From the NCBI GenBank assembly GCA_958296045.1, contig CATQHT010000003.1, forward strand, positions 1,065,246-1,129,245: DNA of 64,000 bases, written 5' to 3'. The translations under genes were made by a program, and so were the position numbers. Below the pieces are notes generated by a model, which was not told where the DNA came from, did not search any database, and saw only the letters and a program-made list of their open reading frames with translations. Origin of the DNA: Rhodothermales bacterium. Lineage in GTDB: Bacteria > Bacteroidota > Rhodothermia > Rhodothermales > Bin80. This document shows, piece after piece, positions 16,283 through 25,062 of this stretch (its first letter is position 1; every line of letters begins with the position of its first letter).

Positions 16283-16660
16283 CGCGGGGTGGAGCAGCTG
16301 GTAGCTCATCGGGCTCAGGTTGCAGCGCAGGGCATGTGATCGGTTCGTTGCTGGTCGCGATAGCAGATTGACGTTCACCACGGCATCTTCTATTTGCCTT
16401 CTATGCTGCATTGGGCTGCGCACCGGGGAGACTCATGCGTGATCACCTGTCAAATTCGGGGAAGCCTCAGGTGGGGTAATCCCGAGCCAAGCCTCGGCGT
16501 GATGCTGGGGAAGGTGTAGAGACTTGACGGCAGGCACCCTAACGGTAAGGCCGAGGGTGAAGAGAAAGTCCAGACCACAAACGGTCGTTGGCCGGCAGCG
16601 GAAGCTGTAGTGGTAAGCATAACCCGAAGGTCGCAGGTTCGAATCCTGCCCCCGCTACCA
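16283..16660 (+). tRNA. Initiator tRNA-Met(CAU), split by a group I intron
   Basis: Exon 1 is 16283-16315 (CGCGGGGTGGAGCAG...TCGGGCT) and exon 2 is 16618-16660 (CATAACCCGAAGG...CCGCTACCA). Joined they give a complete cloverleaf with a CTCATAA anticodon loop, T stem GCAGG/CCTGC around TTCGAAT, and encoded CCA. Initiator hallmarks are visible: three G:C pairs at the base of the anticodon loop (GGG/CCC) and an unpaired 1:72 position (C/T). It lies on the plus strand, divergent from the DUF1015-serA-serC operon. Confidence 0.93.
16316..16617 (+). ncRNA. Group I intron (subgroup IC3-like) in tRNA-fMet
   Basis: The 302-nt intervening sequence has core elements closely resembling those of cyanobacterial tRNA group I introns: AAATTCGGGGAAGCC at 16452 (P/P4), CCCGAGCCAAGCC at 16481 (Q), GGTGTAGAGACTTGACGG at 16513 (R) and GAGAAAGTCC at 16561 (S). 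P7 can pair GACTT (16521-16525) with AAGTC (16566-16570). With the 5' cut after U (16315) and the 3' cut after G (16617) the exons rejoin exactly; CA is ambiguous at the junction. It has no ORF or homing endonuclease. Confidence 0.9.
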
Positions 16661-16663
16661 TGA

Positions 16664-16696
16664 GGGAGGCCGCAGCAGGTGCGGCCTCCCTTTTGT
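16664..16696 (+). terminator. Rho-independent terminator of tRNA-fMet
   Basis: A perfect 10-bp stem, GGGAGGCCGC with GCGGCCTCCC (16664-16673 / 16681-16690), 7-nt loop AGCAGGT, followed by TTTTGTTG. It starts three bases after the CCA end. Confidence 0.92.
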
Positions 16697-16870
16697 TGTG
16701 TCCACCGTGCGCAGCTGTAGCGCCTCCTGCATGTCCTTGGCGGCTAGGCTCGGCGCTTCGGTAGCGCCGTTCGCTATTGGCACATCAGGGCAGTGGTCAC
16801 CGGCTGCGCACTATACGATGGAGCAAAGACGGCCGATTTCCGTAAGAGGTGCTCAAGGATTTGTCGCGCA

Positions 16871-19072
16871 ATGAGGACCTGCTTTTTTCTGCTCATGCCT
16901 CTGATTTTCAGAACCTTTTTCGCGGCGTTGGTATTGGCCTTTGGCTTGGTACCAGAGCGCGCACACGGGCAGCAGGAAGCGACAACACAGGATTCGAGTC
17001 CGTTCAGCAGCGCGGCCCTTTTGAGTGCATCCCGGTGGGTTGAGCCCGGCGAGCCTTTAGCGCTTGGCGTACAGCTGGTGATGGAGGAAGGCTGGCACAG
17101 CTATTGGGAGAATCCCGGTGACGCAGGCGAGCCAACGGAGATTGCATGGCGACTACCTTCGGGTTTCACGGTTTCCGAAGTGCAGTGGCCCATCCCCGAA
17201 AAGATTGACGGCGGTCCACTCCGCTCGTACGGGTATTCCGATGAGGTGGTGCTGTTGGCCGAAGTCACCCCGCCGGACGACTTGGTGCCAGGAAGCACGG
17301 CTGAGCTTGCTGCGACAGCGAGTTGGCTGATTTGCGCTGATGTCTGTCTGTTTGCTGAAGAAGAGGTGGCGCTTTCCCTGCCAGTGCGTAGCAGCCCGGC
17401 AATGGTAGCAGCGCCTCCTGCGGCGATAGAACGGGCGCGTGCGCGTGTGCCCGTGGCACTGCCAGGATGGAGGGTGGAGGCCAAGGCCTATGCCAATAGC
17501 TTCGCGCTAAGCATCCTGCCTCCGGTCGGCACTGTGGCGGACCTTGAGGACGCGTACTTCTTCCCAGCCGACCTCATGGTGCTAGAGCATGCGGCGGCGC
17601 AGCCTGTCACTCGGGACGGTGATACGTTCCTAATGGCGCTGCAGCAATCAAAGTACGCCGAGGGCACCCCCACGCGGCTGCGGGGCGTGCTGGTCGCTGG
17701 TCCGGGCCGAGTGCTGGATGCGGACCGTCAGTACCGGGCGCTGGCAGTGGATGTCCCGCTCGAGGCCGGCGCCGTGGCAGCGGACCAAAGCGCCGGCAGC
17801 GGGCCCCTCCCGTTGTTGGTGGTGCTTTTGCTTGCGCTTGGAGGCGGGCTCCTGTTGAATCTCATGCCATGCGTGTTCCCCATCCTGTCCATCAAGGTGC
17901 TCGGGTTCGTTCAGTACGGACGTCTGGAAGCTGCTCAGGTGCGCAGGCATGGCCTGACCTTTGCGCTAGGTGTCATCGTCTCGTTCCTTGTGTTGGCCGC
18001 AGCACTGCTCATGCTGCGTGCTGCGGGCAATCAGGTCGGATGGGGCTTTCAGCTGCAGTCCCCTTCGTTTGTGGCTGGCATGGCCTTCCTGTTCTTCGCG
18101 TTCGGGCTGAGCCTATTGGGCGTCTTTGAGCTGGGCGCGTCTGCGCCCCGCTGGGCGGCTGGCGCGCTCGGGAACGGTGCGGGATATCGACGCTCCTTTT
18201 TGGATGGTGCGCTAGCTACTCTGGTAGCTACTCCCTGCACCGCGCCATTTATGGGAGCAGCGCTGGGCGCGGCCATCGTGATGCCAACCGCTATTGCGCT
18301 CCTCGTCTTTGCATTTCTAGGGATTGGGATGGCGCTCCCGTACATTGTACTGACCTGGGTACCGGGACTTATGGCGAAACTGCCACGCCCTGGACCGTGG
18401 ATGGTGACGTTGAAGCATGCGCTGGCCTTTCCCATGATCGCCACATCCATCTGGCTGGCTTGGGTGCTGGGGAACCAGGTAGGCGTAGACGGAATGGCGC
18501 TCCTACTGGTGGGTCTTCTGCTGTTGGGTGTTGCACTCTGGGTGCTTGGCCGCTGGCCGGGTGTGCGGGTATCTGGGCGCGTGCGTATCGTCACGCGCAT
18601 TGCGGCGGGCCTTGCATTCGTCATGGCCTTTACGGCCGCTTACCAGGGCGTACAGCTCCCCGCGGCACCGGCATCCGGCCTGACGACATCCGACCAGCAG
18701 TGGCAGCCCTTTTCTGCCGCATCCGTTGATGCGCTTTCCGCCGAAGGCCGACCCGTCTTTGTAGACTTCACTGCCGCCTGGTGCCTGACCTGCCAGGTCA
18801 ACAAGCGCACCACGCTCGGTAGCAGCGCCGTCCGAGCTGCGTTTGCCGAGAAAGGAGTGACACTGATGCGCGCGGACTGGACCAGCCGCAACGATGCCAT
18901 CACACGCGCCTTAGCGTCACACGGTCGAAACGGCGTTCCGCTCTACGTGCTGTACCCTGGAGGGGATGGCGAGCCCGCGTTACTACCTGAAGTGCTGACG
19001 GAGTCTATCGTGCTTTCGGCGCTGAAGTCATTGCCCGACAGGATCGCCGCCACCAGCCCCACCAGTCTGTAG
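16871..19072 (+). CDS. DsbD-like protein-disulfide reductase
   Basis: The protein has about 733 residues from ATG 16871, chosen because a signal peptide starts there (hydrophobic stretch ending near AHG-QQE); an upstream GTG at 16793 adds a non-hydrophobic leader. The periplasmic DsbD alpha-like domain covers about residues 40-290. It is followed by eight predicted membrane helices with the two conserved cysteine motifs NLMPCVFPILSIKV and VATPCTAPFMGA, and a C-terminal thioredoxin domain with AAWCLTCQVN (CxxC). It would carry electrons from cytosolic thioredoxin to periplasmic disulfides or c-type cytochrome maturation. A redoxin gene follows 21 bp downstream. Confidence 0.92.
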   Translation: MRTCFFLLMPLIFRTFFAALVLAFGLVPERAHGQQEATTQDSSPFSSAALLSASRWVEPGEPLALGVQLVMEEGWHSYWENPGDAGEPTEIAWRLPSGFTVSEVQWPIPEKIDGGPLRSYGYSDEVVLLAEVTPPDDLVPGSTAELAATASWLICADVCLFAEEEVALSLPVRSSPAMVAAPPAAIERARARVPVALPGWRVEAKAYANSFALSILPPVGTVADLEDAYFFPADLMVLEHAAAQPVTRDGDTFLMALQQSKYAEGTPTRLRGVLVAGPGRVLDADRQYRALAVDVPLEAGAVAADQSAGSGPLPLLVVLLLALGGGLLLNLMPCVFPILSIKVLGFVQYGRLEAAQVRRHGLTFALGVIVSFLVLAAALLMLRAAGNQVGWGFQLQSPSFVAGMAFLFFAFGLSLLGVFELGASAPRWAAGALGNGAGYRRSFLDGALATLVATPCTAPFMGAALGAAIVMPTAIALLVFAFLGIGMALPYIVLTWVPGLMAKLPRPGPWMVTLKHALAFPMIATSIWLAWVLGNQVGVDGMALLLVGLLLLGVALWVLGRWPGVRVSGRVRIVTRIAAGLAFVMAFTAAYQGVQLPAAPASGLTTSDQQWQPFSAASVDALSAEGRPVFVDFTAAWCLTCQVNKRTTLGSSAVRAAFAEKGVTLMRADWTSRNDAITRALASHGRNGVPLYVLYPGGDGEPALLPEVLTESIVLSALKSLPDRIAATSPTSL

Positions 19073-19093
19073 CTCACAACCGTTGCTTGCACC

Positions 19094-19723
19094 ATGAAAC
19101 GATTCTTTTTATTGCCCACCGCTACCCTTCTAGCAGTGCTGCTTATAGCCACTATCGCGGCTCCGCATCCAGATGATGACGCCGAGATCGGCGCGCCGGC
19201 TCCGCTCTTCACTCTTCCTGGCACCGACGGCCAGGATTATGCACTGGACGACCTCAAGGGCAGCTTTGTTGTGCTGGAGTGGCTAAACTTCGGGTGCCCG
19301 TACGTCAAGCGGCACTATCGTACCGGCAACATGCCCGACCTGCAGAAAGAATACACAGATCGTGACGTGGTATGGCTTTCTGTGGTGTCCTCTGCCCCAG
19401 GCACCCAGGGCTACTACGAGGCCGACGACATGAATGTGCATAATGAGAGGATGGGGGGTTTGCAGACTACGATCCTGCTCGATCCCGAAGGCGATGTCGG
19501 CCGCCAGTATGGCGCCAAAACCACGCCCCACATGTACATCATCGATCCCGACGGTACGCTGATCTACAAGGGCGGCATTGATGATCGTCCGCGGGCCAGC
19601 GACGACAAGACGCGGGACGCTAAGAACTATGTGCGGCTTGCCCTAGAAGAGGCGCTAAGCGGCAAGGCCGTCACCACCGAGACTTCCCGCCCCTACGGCT
19701 GCTCGGTCAAATACAAGCGGTAA
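19094..19723 (+). CDS. Exported thioredoxin-like redoxin (AhpC/TSA type)
   Basis: This 209-residue protein has an N-terminal hydrophobic signal (residues 3-22), then a thioredoxin fold: IGAPAPLFTLPGTDG, the active-site region LNFGCPYVKRHY, and TTPHMYIIDPDGTLIYKG with the cis-Pro. Only one Cys lies in the active site (GCPYV, no second Cys at +3), so it is peroxiredoxin- or resolving-partner-like and not a CxxC thioredoxin. A second Cys is at the C-terminus (YGCSVKY). Its position after the DsbD-like gene suggests it receives electrons from that protein (inference). Confidence 0.85.
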   Translation: MKRFFLLPTATLLAVLLIATIAAPHPDDDAEIGAPAPLFTLPGTDGQDYALDDLKGSFVVLEWLNFGCPYVKRHYRTGNMPDLQKEYTDRDVVWLSVVSSAPGTQGYYEADDMNVHNERMGGLQTTILLDPEGDVGRQYGAKTTPHMYIIDPDGTLIYKGGIDDRPRASDDKTRDAKNYVRLALEEALSGKAVTTETSRPYGCSVKYKR

Positions 19724-19848
19724 CGCTCAGCGCGTCATAGGCGACGCAGGCCTTGGGGCCTGGGTAGCCGCTGGTCGGTCGTCAGTGCTTCATGCGGGCA
19801 CTGGCTCCGGGACGCAAACAAGTCCGCCCGCTGCGGGCACATGCCACC

Positions 19849-20784
19849 ATGATCAGGGTTTCTGCACTACCCGTCGCCTGCGCGCTGCTTTGGGTGGGCT
19901 GCGTCCTAGACGGGTCTCGTACCGTGCCAGAAGCGATGTCCATTGAAGCGGTGCCGGTCAACGCTGACTTCGGAGACTACTGGTACCGGGGCGCGGCGGA
20001 AATTTCGTCGTACGACCTGGAGCAGCTACGTTACGGGGAGATGCGAACGGGCAAAGCGGTCCACATCTTTGTAACCGAGCCCTTCTCCCAGTCCAGGCAT
20101 GTCAAGCCTGACGACGAGTCCGCCGAACCGCACGACCACGTGACGGTGCTCAAGCTGAACCGGATTCTGCAGTTCACGACCGGCATCTATCCGTATTCTC
20201 TAATGTCGTCCGTATTCACACCGGTTTCTGGCAATCACGACCCGCATTCGCTCAAGGTTACCGCCACGGCCCAGGAGTGGTGCGGACACACGTTTGCGCA
20301 GTACGACCTCGAGGCAGACGGGTACAAGATCCGTCATCACTCCTACTTTGAAAGTAACGCCGATACAACAGTCCGTCTCCCACGGGCCATCCTTGAAGAC
20401 GAGCTTTGGACCAAGCTCCGTCTGGATCCCTCATCGTTGCCGGTAGGCGAGATTCAGGTGATTACCGGTGCACTGCATCAGCGATTGAGCCATGCGCCTT
20501 ACGAAGTGGCAAGCGCGCAGTCACAGTTCTTAGCTACGGAGGAATCTCCATCGGGTGAGCAGGCCTACGAGGTCGCATTCGAGTCTGGAGGACGCGTGCT
20601 GACTATACGGTATGAGGTGGCATTTCCGCATCGTGTGACAGGTTGGACAGAGGATGTCGTCGCTGCAACAGGCGAGCGACACCTAGTCTCCCAGGCCGTG
20701 CTGGATCAAACGCTGACCATTGACTATTGGAACCATAATCGTCTGACTGATGAGTCGTTTCGCGCCAAGCTCAACCTCGACTAG
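19849..20784 (+). CDS. Predicted lipoprotein of unknown function
   Basis: This is a 311-residue protein starting at MIRVSALPVACALLWVGC (ATG 19849), a lipoprotein signal with Cys at residue 18. An upstream start at 19792 would bury this signal. Internal landmarks are YWYRGAAEISSYDLEQLRYGE, a HIFVTEPFS block, TTGIYPYSLMSSVFTPV and QEWCGHTF. Similar Bacteroidota proteins are known to me only as unassigned lipoproteins, sometimes carried in databases under a doubtful 'Maf' name, which I do not adopt. It probably sits in the outer or inner membrane facing the periplasm. Confidence 0.8.
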   Translation: MIRVSALPVACALLWVGCVLDGSRTVPEAMSIEAVPVNADFGDYWYRGAAEISSYDLEQLRYGEMRTGKAVHIFVTEPFSQSRHVKPDDESAEPHDHVTVLKLNRILQFTTGIYPYSLMSSVFTPVSGNHDPHSLKVTATAQEWCGHTFAQYDLEADGYKIRHHSYFESNADTTVRLPRAILEDELWTKLRLDPSSLPVGEIQVITGALHQRLSHAPYEVASAQSQFLATEESPSGEQAYEVAFESGGRVLTIRYEVAFPHRVTGWTEDVVAATGERHLVSQAVLDQTLTIDYWNHNRLTDESFRAKLNLD

Positions 20785-21451
20785 AGGATATATGCTGGGC
20801 TGGCCGAGACATCGGTAGCACAGCTCCTGGGTTGGCATGCAGCCGCGCGATAGACCCTCGTCGTCCACGGATGCTGCTGTCGAGCTTTCTGGGCTTGCCC
20901 AGATGTAGTGCAACGGGTTCGTGGGTACCGCAGAGAGACGGCGGGGGCAGCAACGGGTGCCGACATGCTTGGAAGTACTTCTTACAGCATACCCTCTTCA
21001 ATGCATTAAATCTCACCGTCACCGTCGCACACTATCCCGCCGGAGCCTCCAAATGGAATCTCCCCAATTTATCTCCGAAGCGCAACATATACAATCAGAT
21101 CAGTGTACTCGCAAATAGAGGCAGGGATTAGCAAAGAGAGCAGGAAGGGGCCGTTCCATCGAAGGGAGGGCGAAGCTCGACCGGAGATGGAACGGCGTCG
21201 GGCAGACTGAAACAGCGCTTTGGGCCCCAAGAGCTTCGGCGGCGGCGGGTCAAACGCCCTTTTCCATGCGCGCAGCCATCCATGATGCCGCATGTAGACG
21301 GTATCGTGCCCTACCGGTCGTTCTGGGGATACGACCGAGTCAATCCATCACCTTAGGCTGGACTGCTGGGAATCGCTGATCTAGGCGCACCGGCTTCTGC
21401 TGTTGGGTCTGGCTCAGACCTTCGTGCACCATCCACAGCGGCCGCTACAGC
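20785..21451. other. Gene-free stretch with one inverted repeat
   Basis: No coding frame with recognisable content. A perfect 10-bp inverted repeat, CCGTTCCATC (21151-21160) and GATGGAACGG (21186-21195), with a 25-nt spacer, is the only clear structure; no T-run follows, so it is not a standard terminator. The right part leads into the IS30-type element. Confidence 0.6.
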
Positions 21452-22411
21452 CTACCGCGCGCCAATGAAGACCTCCGCCGGTGTGCGGTAACCCAAGCAC
21501 TTACGTGGACGATCGTTCAGAATCGTCTGTACCCGCATTACCGCTGCCGGCTCAACAGTGCGGAAGTTGGTCGCCTTCGGTAAGTATTGCCGTACCAGGC
21601 CATTGGTGTGCTCGTTCAGGCCACGCTCCCAGGAATGGTACGGCCGCGCAAAGTAGAACGACGCTGAAAGGGCCCGAGCGATTTGCTGGTGATGGGCAAA
21701 TTCCTTCCCGTTGTCCGCCGTGATGGTAAGCACCCGATCCTTCACTGGTTTCAGACACGCTACGATCGCGCGGCGGACACCGATCGCAGCCTTCGAAGAT
21801 ACCAGCGCAAGAAACGTGAATTTCGACGCACGGTCGACCATCGATACCAACGCACCCTGGTGCTTGCCCCCAATGATCGAATCCACCTCCCAATCGCCTA
21901 TACGCGTCTTCCTCTCCACTATGGGATCCCGTTCGCTGATGTCAACACGATTCGGTATCAGGTCGCGCCCGGCACCGCGCTGGCTACGCCTGTTGTAACG
22001 CTTACTGTTACGGCGAAGCAGCTTGTACAACGATCCGCCAGCTACCCTGTTGCTCCAAATGAACCGGTAGATCCATGTGGAGCTCACCGCTAAGACCCCA
22101 TCATGACGAAGCCGACCCGCAATCTGCTCTGGACTCCAGTGCAAGGCAAGCTTCTCGCGCACCATGGCCCACAGCGCTGCGGTCATCTTACGAGGATGCA
22201 ACAACGCTTTCTGGCGCCGCGCACGAGCCAGTCGATCTGCCTGCTTATACCGATAGCCTCTACCTCCACTGTTGCGCCGCACCTCCCGACTGATCGTCGA
22301 TGGCGAACGACCCAACTGCCGCGCTATGCCGCGTATTGAATCCCCCCGCTTCTTCAACGCATGAATCTGACACCTTTCCTCATACGAAAGGTGACGGTAG
22401 CCCTTTGCCAT
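21452..22411 (-). CDS. IS30-family transposase
   Basis: This is a 319-residue transposase from ATG 22411 (MAKGYRHLSYEERCQIHAL). The N-terminal helix-turn-helix reads SIRGIARQLGRSPSTISREVRRN. The DDE catalytic core is intact: IGDWEVDSIIG (Asp), ITADNGKEF (Asp) and NEHTNGLVRQYLPK (Glu), ending in the GYRTPAEVF tail usual for IS30. I could not find convincing terminal inverted repeats on both sides; the right flank meets an ISNCY remnant at 22545. The frame is complete, so the enzyme could be functional. Confidence 0.93.
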   Translation of the reverse strand: MAKGYRHLSYEERCQIHALKKRGDSIRGIARQLGRSPSTISREVRRNSGGRGYRYKQADRLARARRQKALLHPRKMTAALWAMVREKLALHWSPEQIAGRLRHDGVLAVSSTWIYRFIWSNRVAGGSLYKLLRRNSKRYNRRSQRGAGRDLIPNRVDISERDPIVERKTRIGDWEVDSIIGGKHQGALVSMVDRASKFTFLALVSSKAAIGVRRAIVACLKPVKDRVLTITADNGKEFAHHQQIARALSASFYFARPYHSWERGLNEHTNGLVRQYLPKATNFRTVEPAAVMRVQTILNDRPRKCLGYRTPAEVFIGAR

Positions 22412-22544
22412 CTGATACCCTCCAATGATGAATCCACAATACATACCAACAGCCTCTGGACCTTACGGCTCCATAGGGATGTCCACGCGCTCGCCAACCC
22501 ATTGCTCTGCCGAATCAAGTGTTGCACTTCCTTGTTAAATGGGC

Positions 22545-22848
22545 CTCAGGAAAAAAGAAGCGAAACGACGAGCTTGGCACGCCGCTCGCGCGTAGGCCAC
22601 TTAAGACTCGCCCGCTCCAGCTTCTGCTGATCCCTTCTTTTTTTCTCCTACAAGCCCGTGACGGGTACGCTGTATCCACTCTGCGCCGCCAGGAGCTAAC
22701 GAAGCTCGGTTGAGTGTCAGAAATGGCCGTGCAGCACTTCTGTTACCCTTCCCATCGCTCAGACCAGCATCCTTATCGGGCCCCCAGCGTGCCCCCGACC
22801 TTGCTCCAGCCAGGCAGACGCCCAAAATGCCCTATTTTCTGACAAGCA
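22545..22848 (+). mobile_element. ISNCY-type right-end remnant
   Basis: This segment matches 3248-3551 closely: the last transposase codons (with changes such as an early TAG), the downstream non-coding region and the right inverted repeat ending GACAAGCA, followed by CTAG at 22849. The left part of the element has been removed at the border with the IS30-type element, so it cannot move by itself. Confidence 0.9.
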
Positions 22849-22852
22849 CTAG

Positions 22853-23435
22853 ATACGCATCTCACCCATTCCTTCCCCCGCAATTCTAGTTGTCGCTGGT
22901 CTCTCAATTCTAATTGTCGCTGAACAGTAGGACAGCGGCGGCGGGATCTGGGAACTGAGTGTTGAGCCTGCTGTTTTATGGCATGGCCGTAGCGCTGGAG
23001 ACGCCAGCCCCGGCACACTTTAACTAACCTGCCCCGAGGGGGCTTGATGCTATGAACGCTCGCTAATTCCTTTCTACCCGCTTGCTTTATCATCGTGGCC
23101 ATAACCGGCTTTGACGGCCAGCCGCCTGTGGTTCCGCCGGAAAGCCCGGTACTGCAGAACGGTGCGGACAACGTTAAGTACCTCTCTTAAATCTCACCCG
23201 CTGCTCATGGCGAGATCACTCCGATCCGTTTGCTGACCAACAATGGAACTACGCTATCGGAACATTCAGCGATGGCAGAGTTTTGCGTATTACTACACAA
23301 TGCAAGTAGGAGGCAGATCAAGGAATTCCGGGCTTGCGTACTCGGACTCGAGTGCTAAGGACAGAGAAGTCGATACAAACTCGCATGGTGATATACTCAT
23401 CAGTTGTGAAGACTGACTCACTAGATTAGCCTACG
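22853..23435. other. Gene-free stretch with an 18-bp direct repeat
   Basis: No supported gene. Two nearly identical 18-bp repeats, CAATTCTAGTTGTCGCTG (22881) and CAATTCTAATTGTCGCTG (22905), lie 24 bp apart just right of the ISNCY end and may be ends of another, unrecognised element. The region before 23436 should hold the promoter of the GLPGLI gene; I cannot point to a definite box. Confidence 0.5.
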
Positions 23436-24206
23436 ATGCCACACCCTGCACAAACTGCCGCTGTTCGTGCGGTTGCCCTGTTCGCTCTTACCTTGATGCC
23501 ACTTGCTGCCTCAGCGCAAGAAGGGGCGGTGCGCTATAGCCATACCGCGCCGATTCTGTATGGAGCACCAGACCCAATCCTAGAAGCGATTGCGGCGGAG
23601 GACGGTACGGAGTATAGCCAAGGGCCTAGCCACGTAACAGTGCCCAGGATGTTGGTCTTCGACTCCTCATCCTCCCTCATGTATCCTGCTATCAATCAGA
23701 TCGTGGTGCCCGGTGATCGGCCGGAGTGGGAGTACATTGATACGACGTATGTCAACTTCGCAAACGGTACGTACAAGGAATCACGGGAATTCAATGCTGA
23801 TACCTACCTCGTTGATGGTGAGCAGCCCGTAGTATCCTGGCGCTTGCCCAGCGAGGAGCGTATCTATCTCGGCCACCGCATCATGAAGGCAACCGCGGCA
23901 GTAGATTCCGCGGTCATTGAAGCTTGGTTTGCACCCGAGATATCGGTACCGGCAGGGCCGGGCTTGTATGGTGGCCTACCGGGACTCATCCTTTTGGTTA
24001 CCAATGTGACAACCGGAGAAGTGTATGCGGCAGAATCCGTTAATCTGGGCGATCTGCCCCAGATCACGGCGCCGACCAGCGGGCATGTGGTTTCCGACGA
24101 CAAGTACGATCAGATAAAGAGGGCAGAGCTGGCGGCGGATAAGCGTTTTCAAAGCCGGATGAGGCGCAATATAGAAGAGGGTCGGGTGAGGATCAGGAGG
24201 CAATGA
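23436..24206 (+). CDS. GLPGLI family protein
   Basis: This 256-residue exported protein has a signal peptide (residues 9-28, ending ASA-QEG). It contains the family signature GLYGGLPGLILLV near residue 180, preceded by EAWFAPEISVPAGPG, which fits GLPGLI proteins of Bacteroidota and relatives. The function is unknown; such genes are typically paired with a TonB-dependent receptor, and here a receptor N-terminus follows at 24480. This is one of the better taxonomic markers in the window. Confidence 0.92.
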   Translation: MPHPAQTAAVRAVALFALTLMPLAASAQEGAVRYSHTAPILYGAPDPILEAIAAEDGTEYSQGPSHVTVPRMLVFDSSSSLMYPAINQIVVPGDRPEWEYIDTTYVNFANGTYKESREFNADTYLVDGEQPVVSWRLPSEERIYLGHRIMKATAAVDSAVIEAWFAPEISVPAGPGLYGGLPGLILLVTNVTTGEVYAAESVNLGDLPQITAPTSGHVVSDDKYDQIKRAELAADKRFQSRMRRNIEEGRVRIRRQ

Positions 24207-24479
24207 TGGTCTGCTGTAAGGCAAGAAGCTATTTCTTGCTGGTGCTGCTGTCACATTGTCTCAGCGCTCTGGCACCGTGAGGCATTTTATCGTGCGTTCG
24301 GCAGGATGATTTCATGCGCCGCTTCGCGGCGCGCCTTGCTATTGGGTAGGGAGAGGCGAGATGTTGCGGACCGGCAGGCACGGTGCCAGTGCATCGCTCC
24401 GTCCAATCATTGACTGCATGGGAGAAAAGTCATACAAGAGCTCTGAGAGCAAGACGGAGCACTAATACTGGCAACGCTG

Positions 24480-24715
24480 ATGCGTCCATCTGCATTTGTC
24501 CGTCTTGCTCTCACACTTCTGACGCTAATTGTAAACGAGACGGTTAGGGCACAGTACTATGCCGTAACGGGTGCCGTGGCCGATTCCTCGGGCGCGCCGC
24601 TGTCCCAGGCCACCGTTGTAGCACTACATCGTACAGACTCAACTTTGGTCAGCTTTAGCACTTCACGCAGCGACGGTCACTTTACGCTGCGCCGCTTATC
24701 GTACGTTGCCGAATG
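24480..24715 (+). pseudogene. Truncated TonB-dependent receptor / CarboxypepD_reg-like N-terminus
   Basis: ATG 24480 opens a signal peptide (LALTLLTLIV...RAQ) followed by a beta-sandwich start: YYAVTGAVADSSGAPLSQATVVAL and SRSDGHFTLRRLS, the usual opening of outer-membrane receptors with a carboxypeptidase-regulatory-like plug extension. Similarity stops around codon 78, and the frame ends at 24785 just before the left end of an IS21 element. The barrel is absent on the other side of that element, so this is a true 3' deletion and not a simple insertion. Confidence 0.75.
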
Positions 24716-25062
24716 CGAAGCAGCCGGAATCATCGTTACCGACTGCCGGTCGGCGACAGGGTATGGCGGATTCTGGCTCGGATGACTGGGTTGCGTATTC
24801 CGCTCCAAATCGACCAGCGGTTCCACGGGTAATCGACCACTCGTTCCACGGCAAATCGACCAGTGATTCCACGGTTAATCGACCACCTGATCCGCCGCGT
24901 GCCGCCCGGTGGCGGCGGGGTGTAGGAGGGCGGCATATGGGACTGCCAAATTGGCAGTCTGGCAGAGTTAGTAACGGGTTATTGTTGCCTGTCGCGGGTG
25001 ATGGCGGCAGGTCGAGCGCAGGTGGTATCGTACCCTCTTCACTTACCAGGCAAGGGGTACTT

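Noticed and set aside
16316-16617. Possibility that the tRNA halves belong to two different tRNA genes or an archaeal-type bulge intron
   Set aside because: The exons join exactly into one initiator tRNA and the insert has group I core elements; a bulge-helix-bulge intron would be far shorter.
16793-16870. Extended GTG start for the DsbD-like gene
   Set aside because: The extension is polar and would bury the signal peptide beginning at 16871.
19849-20784. Naming the lipoprotein as septum formation inhibitor Maf
   Set aside because: No Maf nucleotide-pyrophosphatase motif is visible and the protein has a lipoprotein signal.
22881-22922. Short repeat array as CRISPR
   Set aside because: Only two repeats with a 6-bp gap; no further units and no cas genes.
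24807-24893. Repeats at the IS21 left end as CRISPR
   Set aside because: Four ~23-bp units without unique spacers and with partner repeats at the right end are explained by IS21 end structure.
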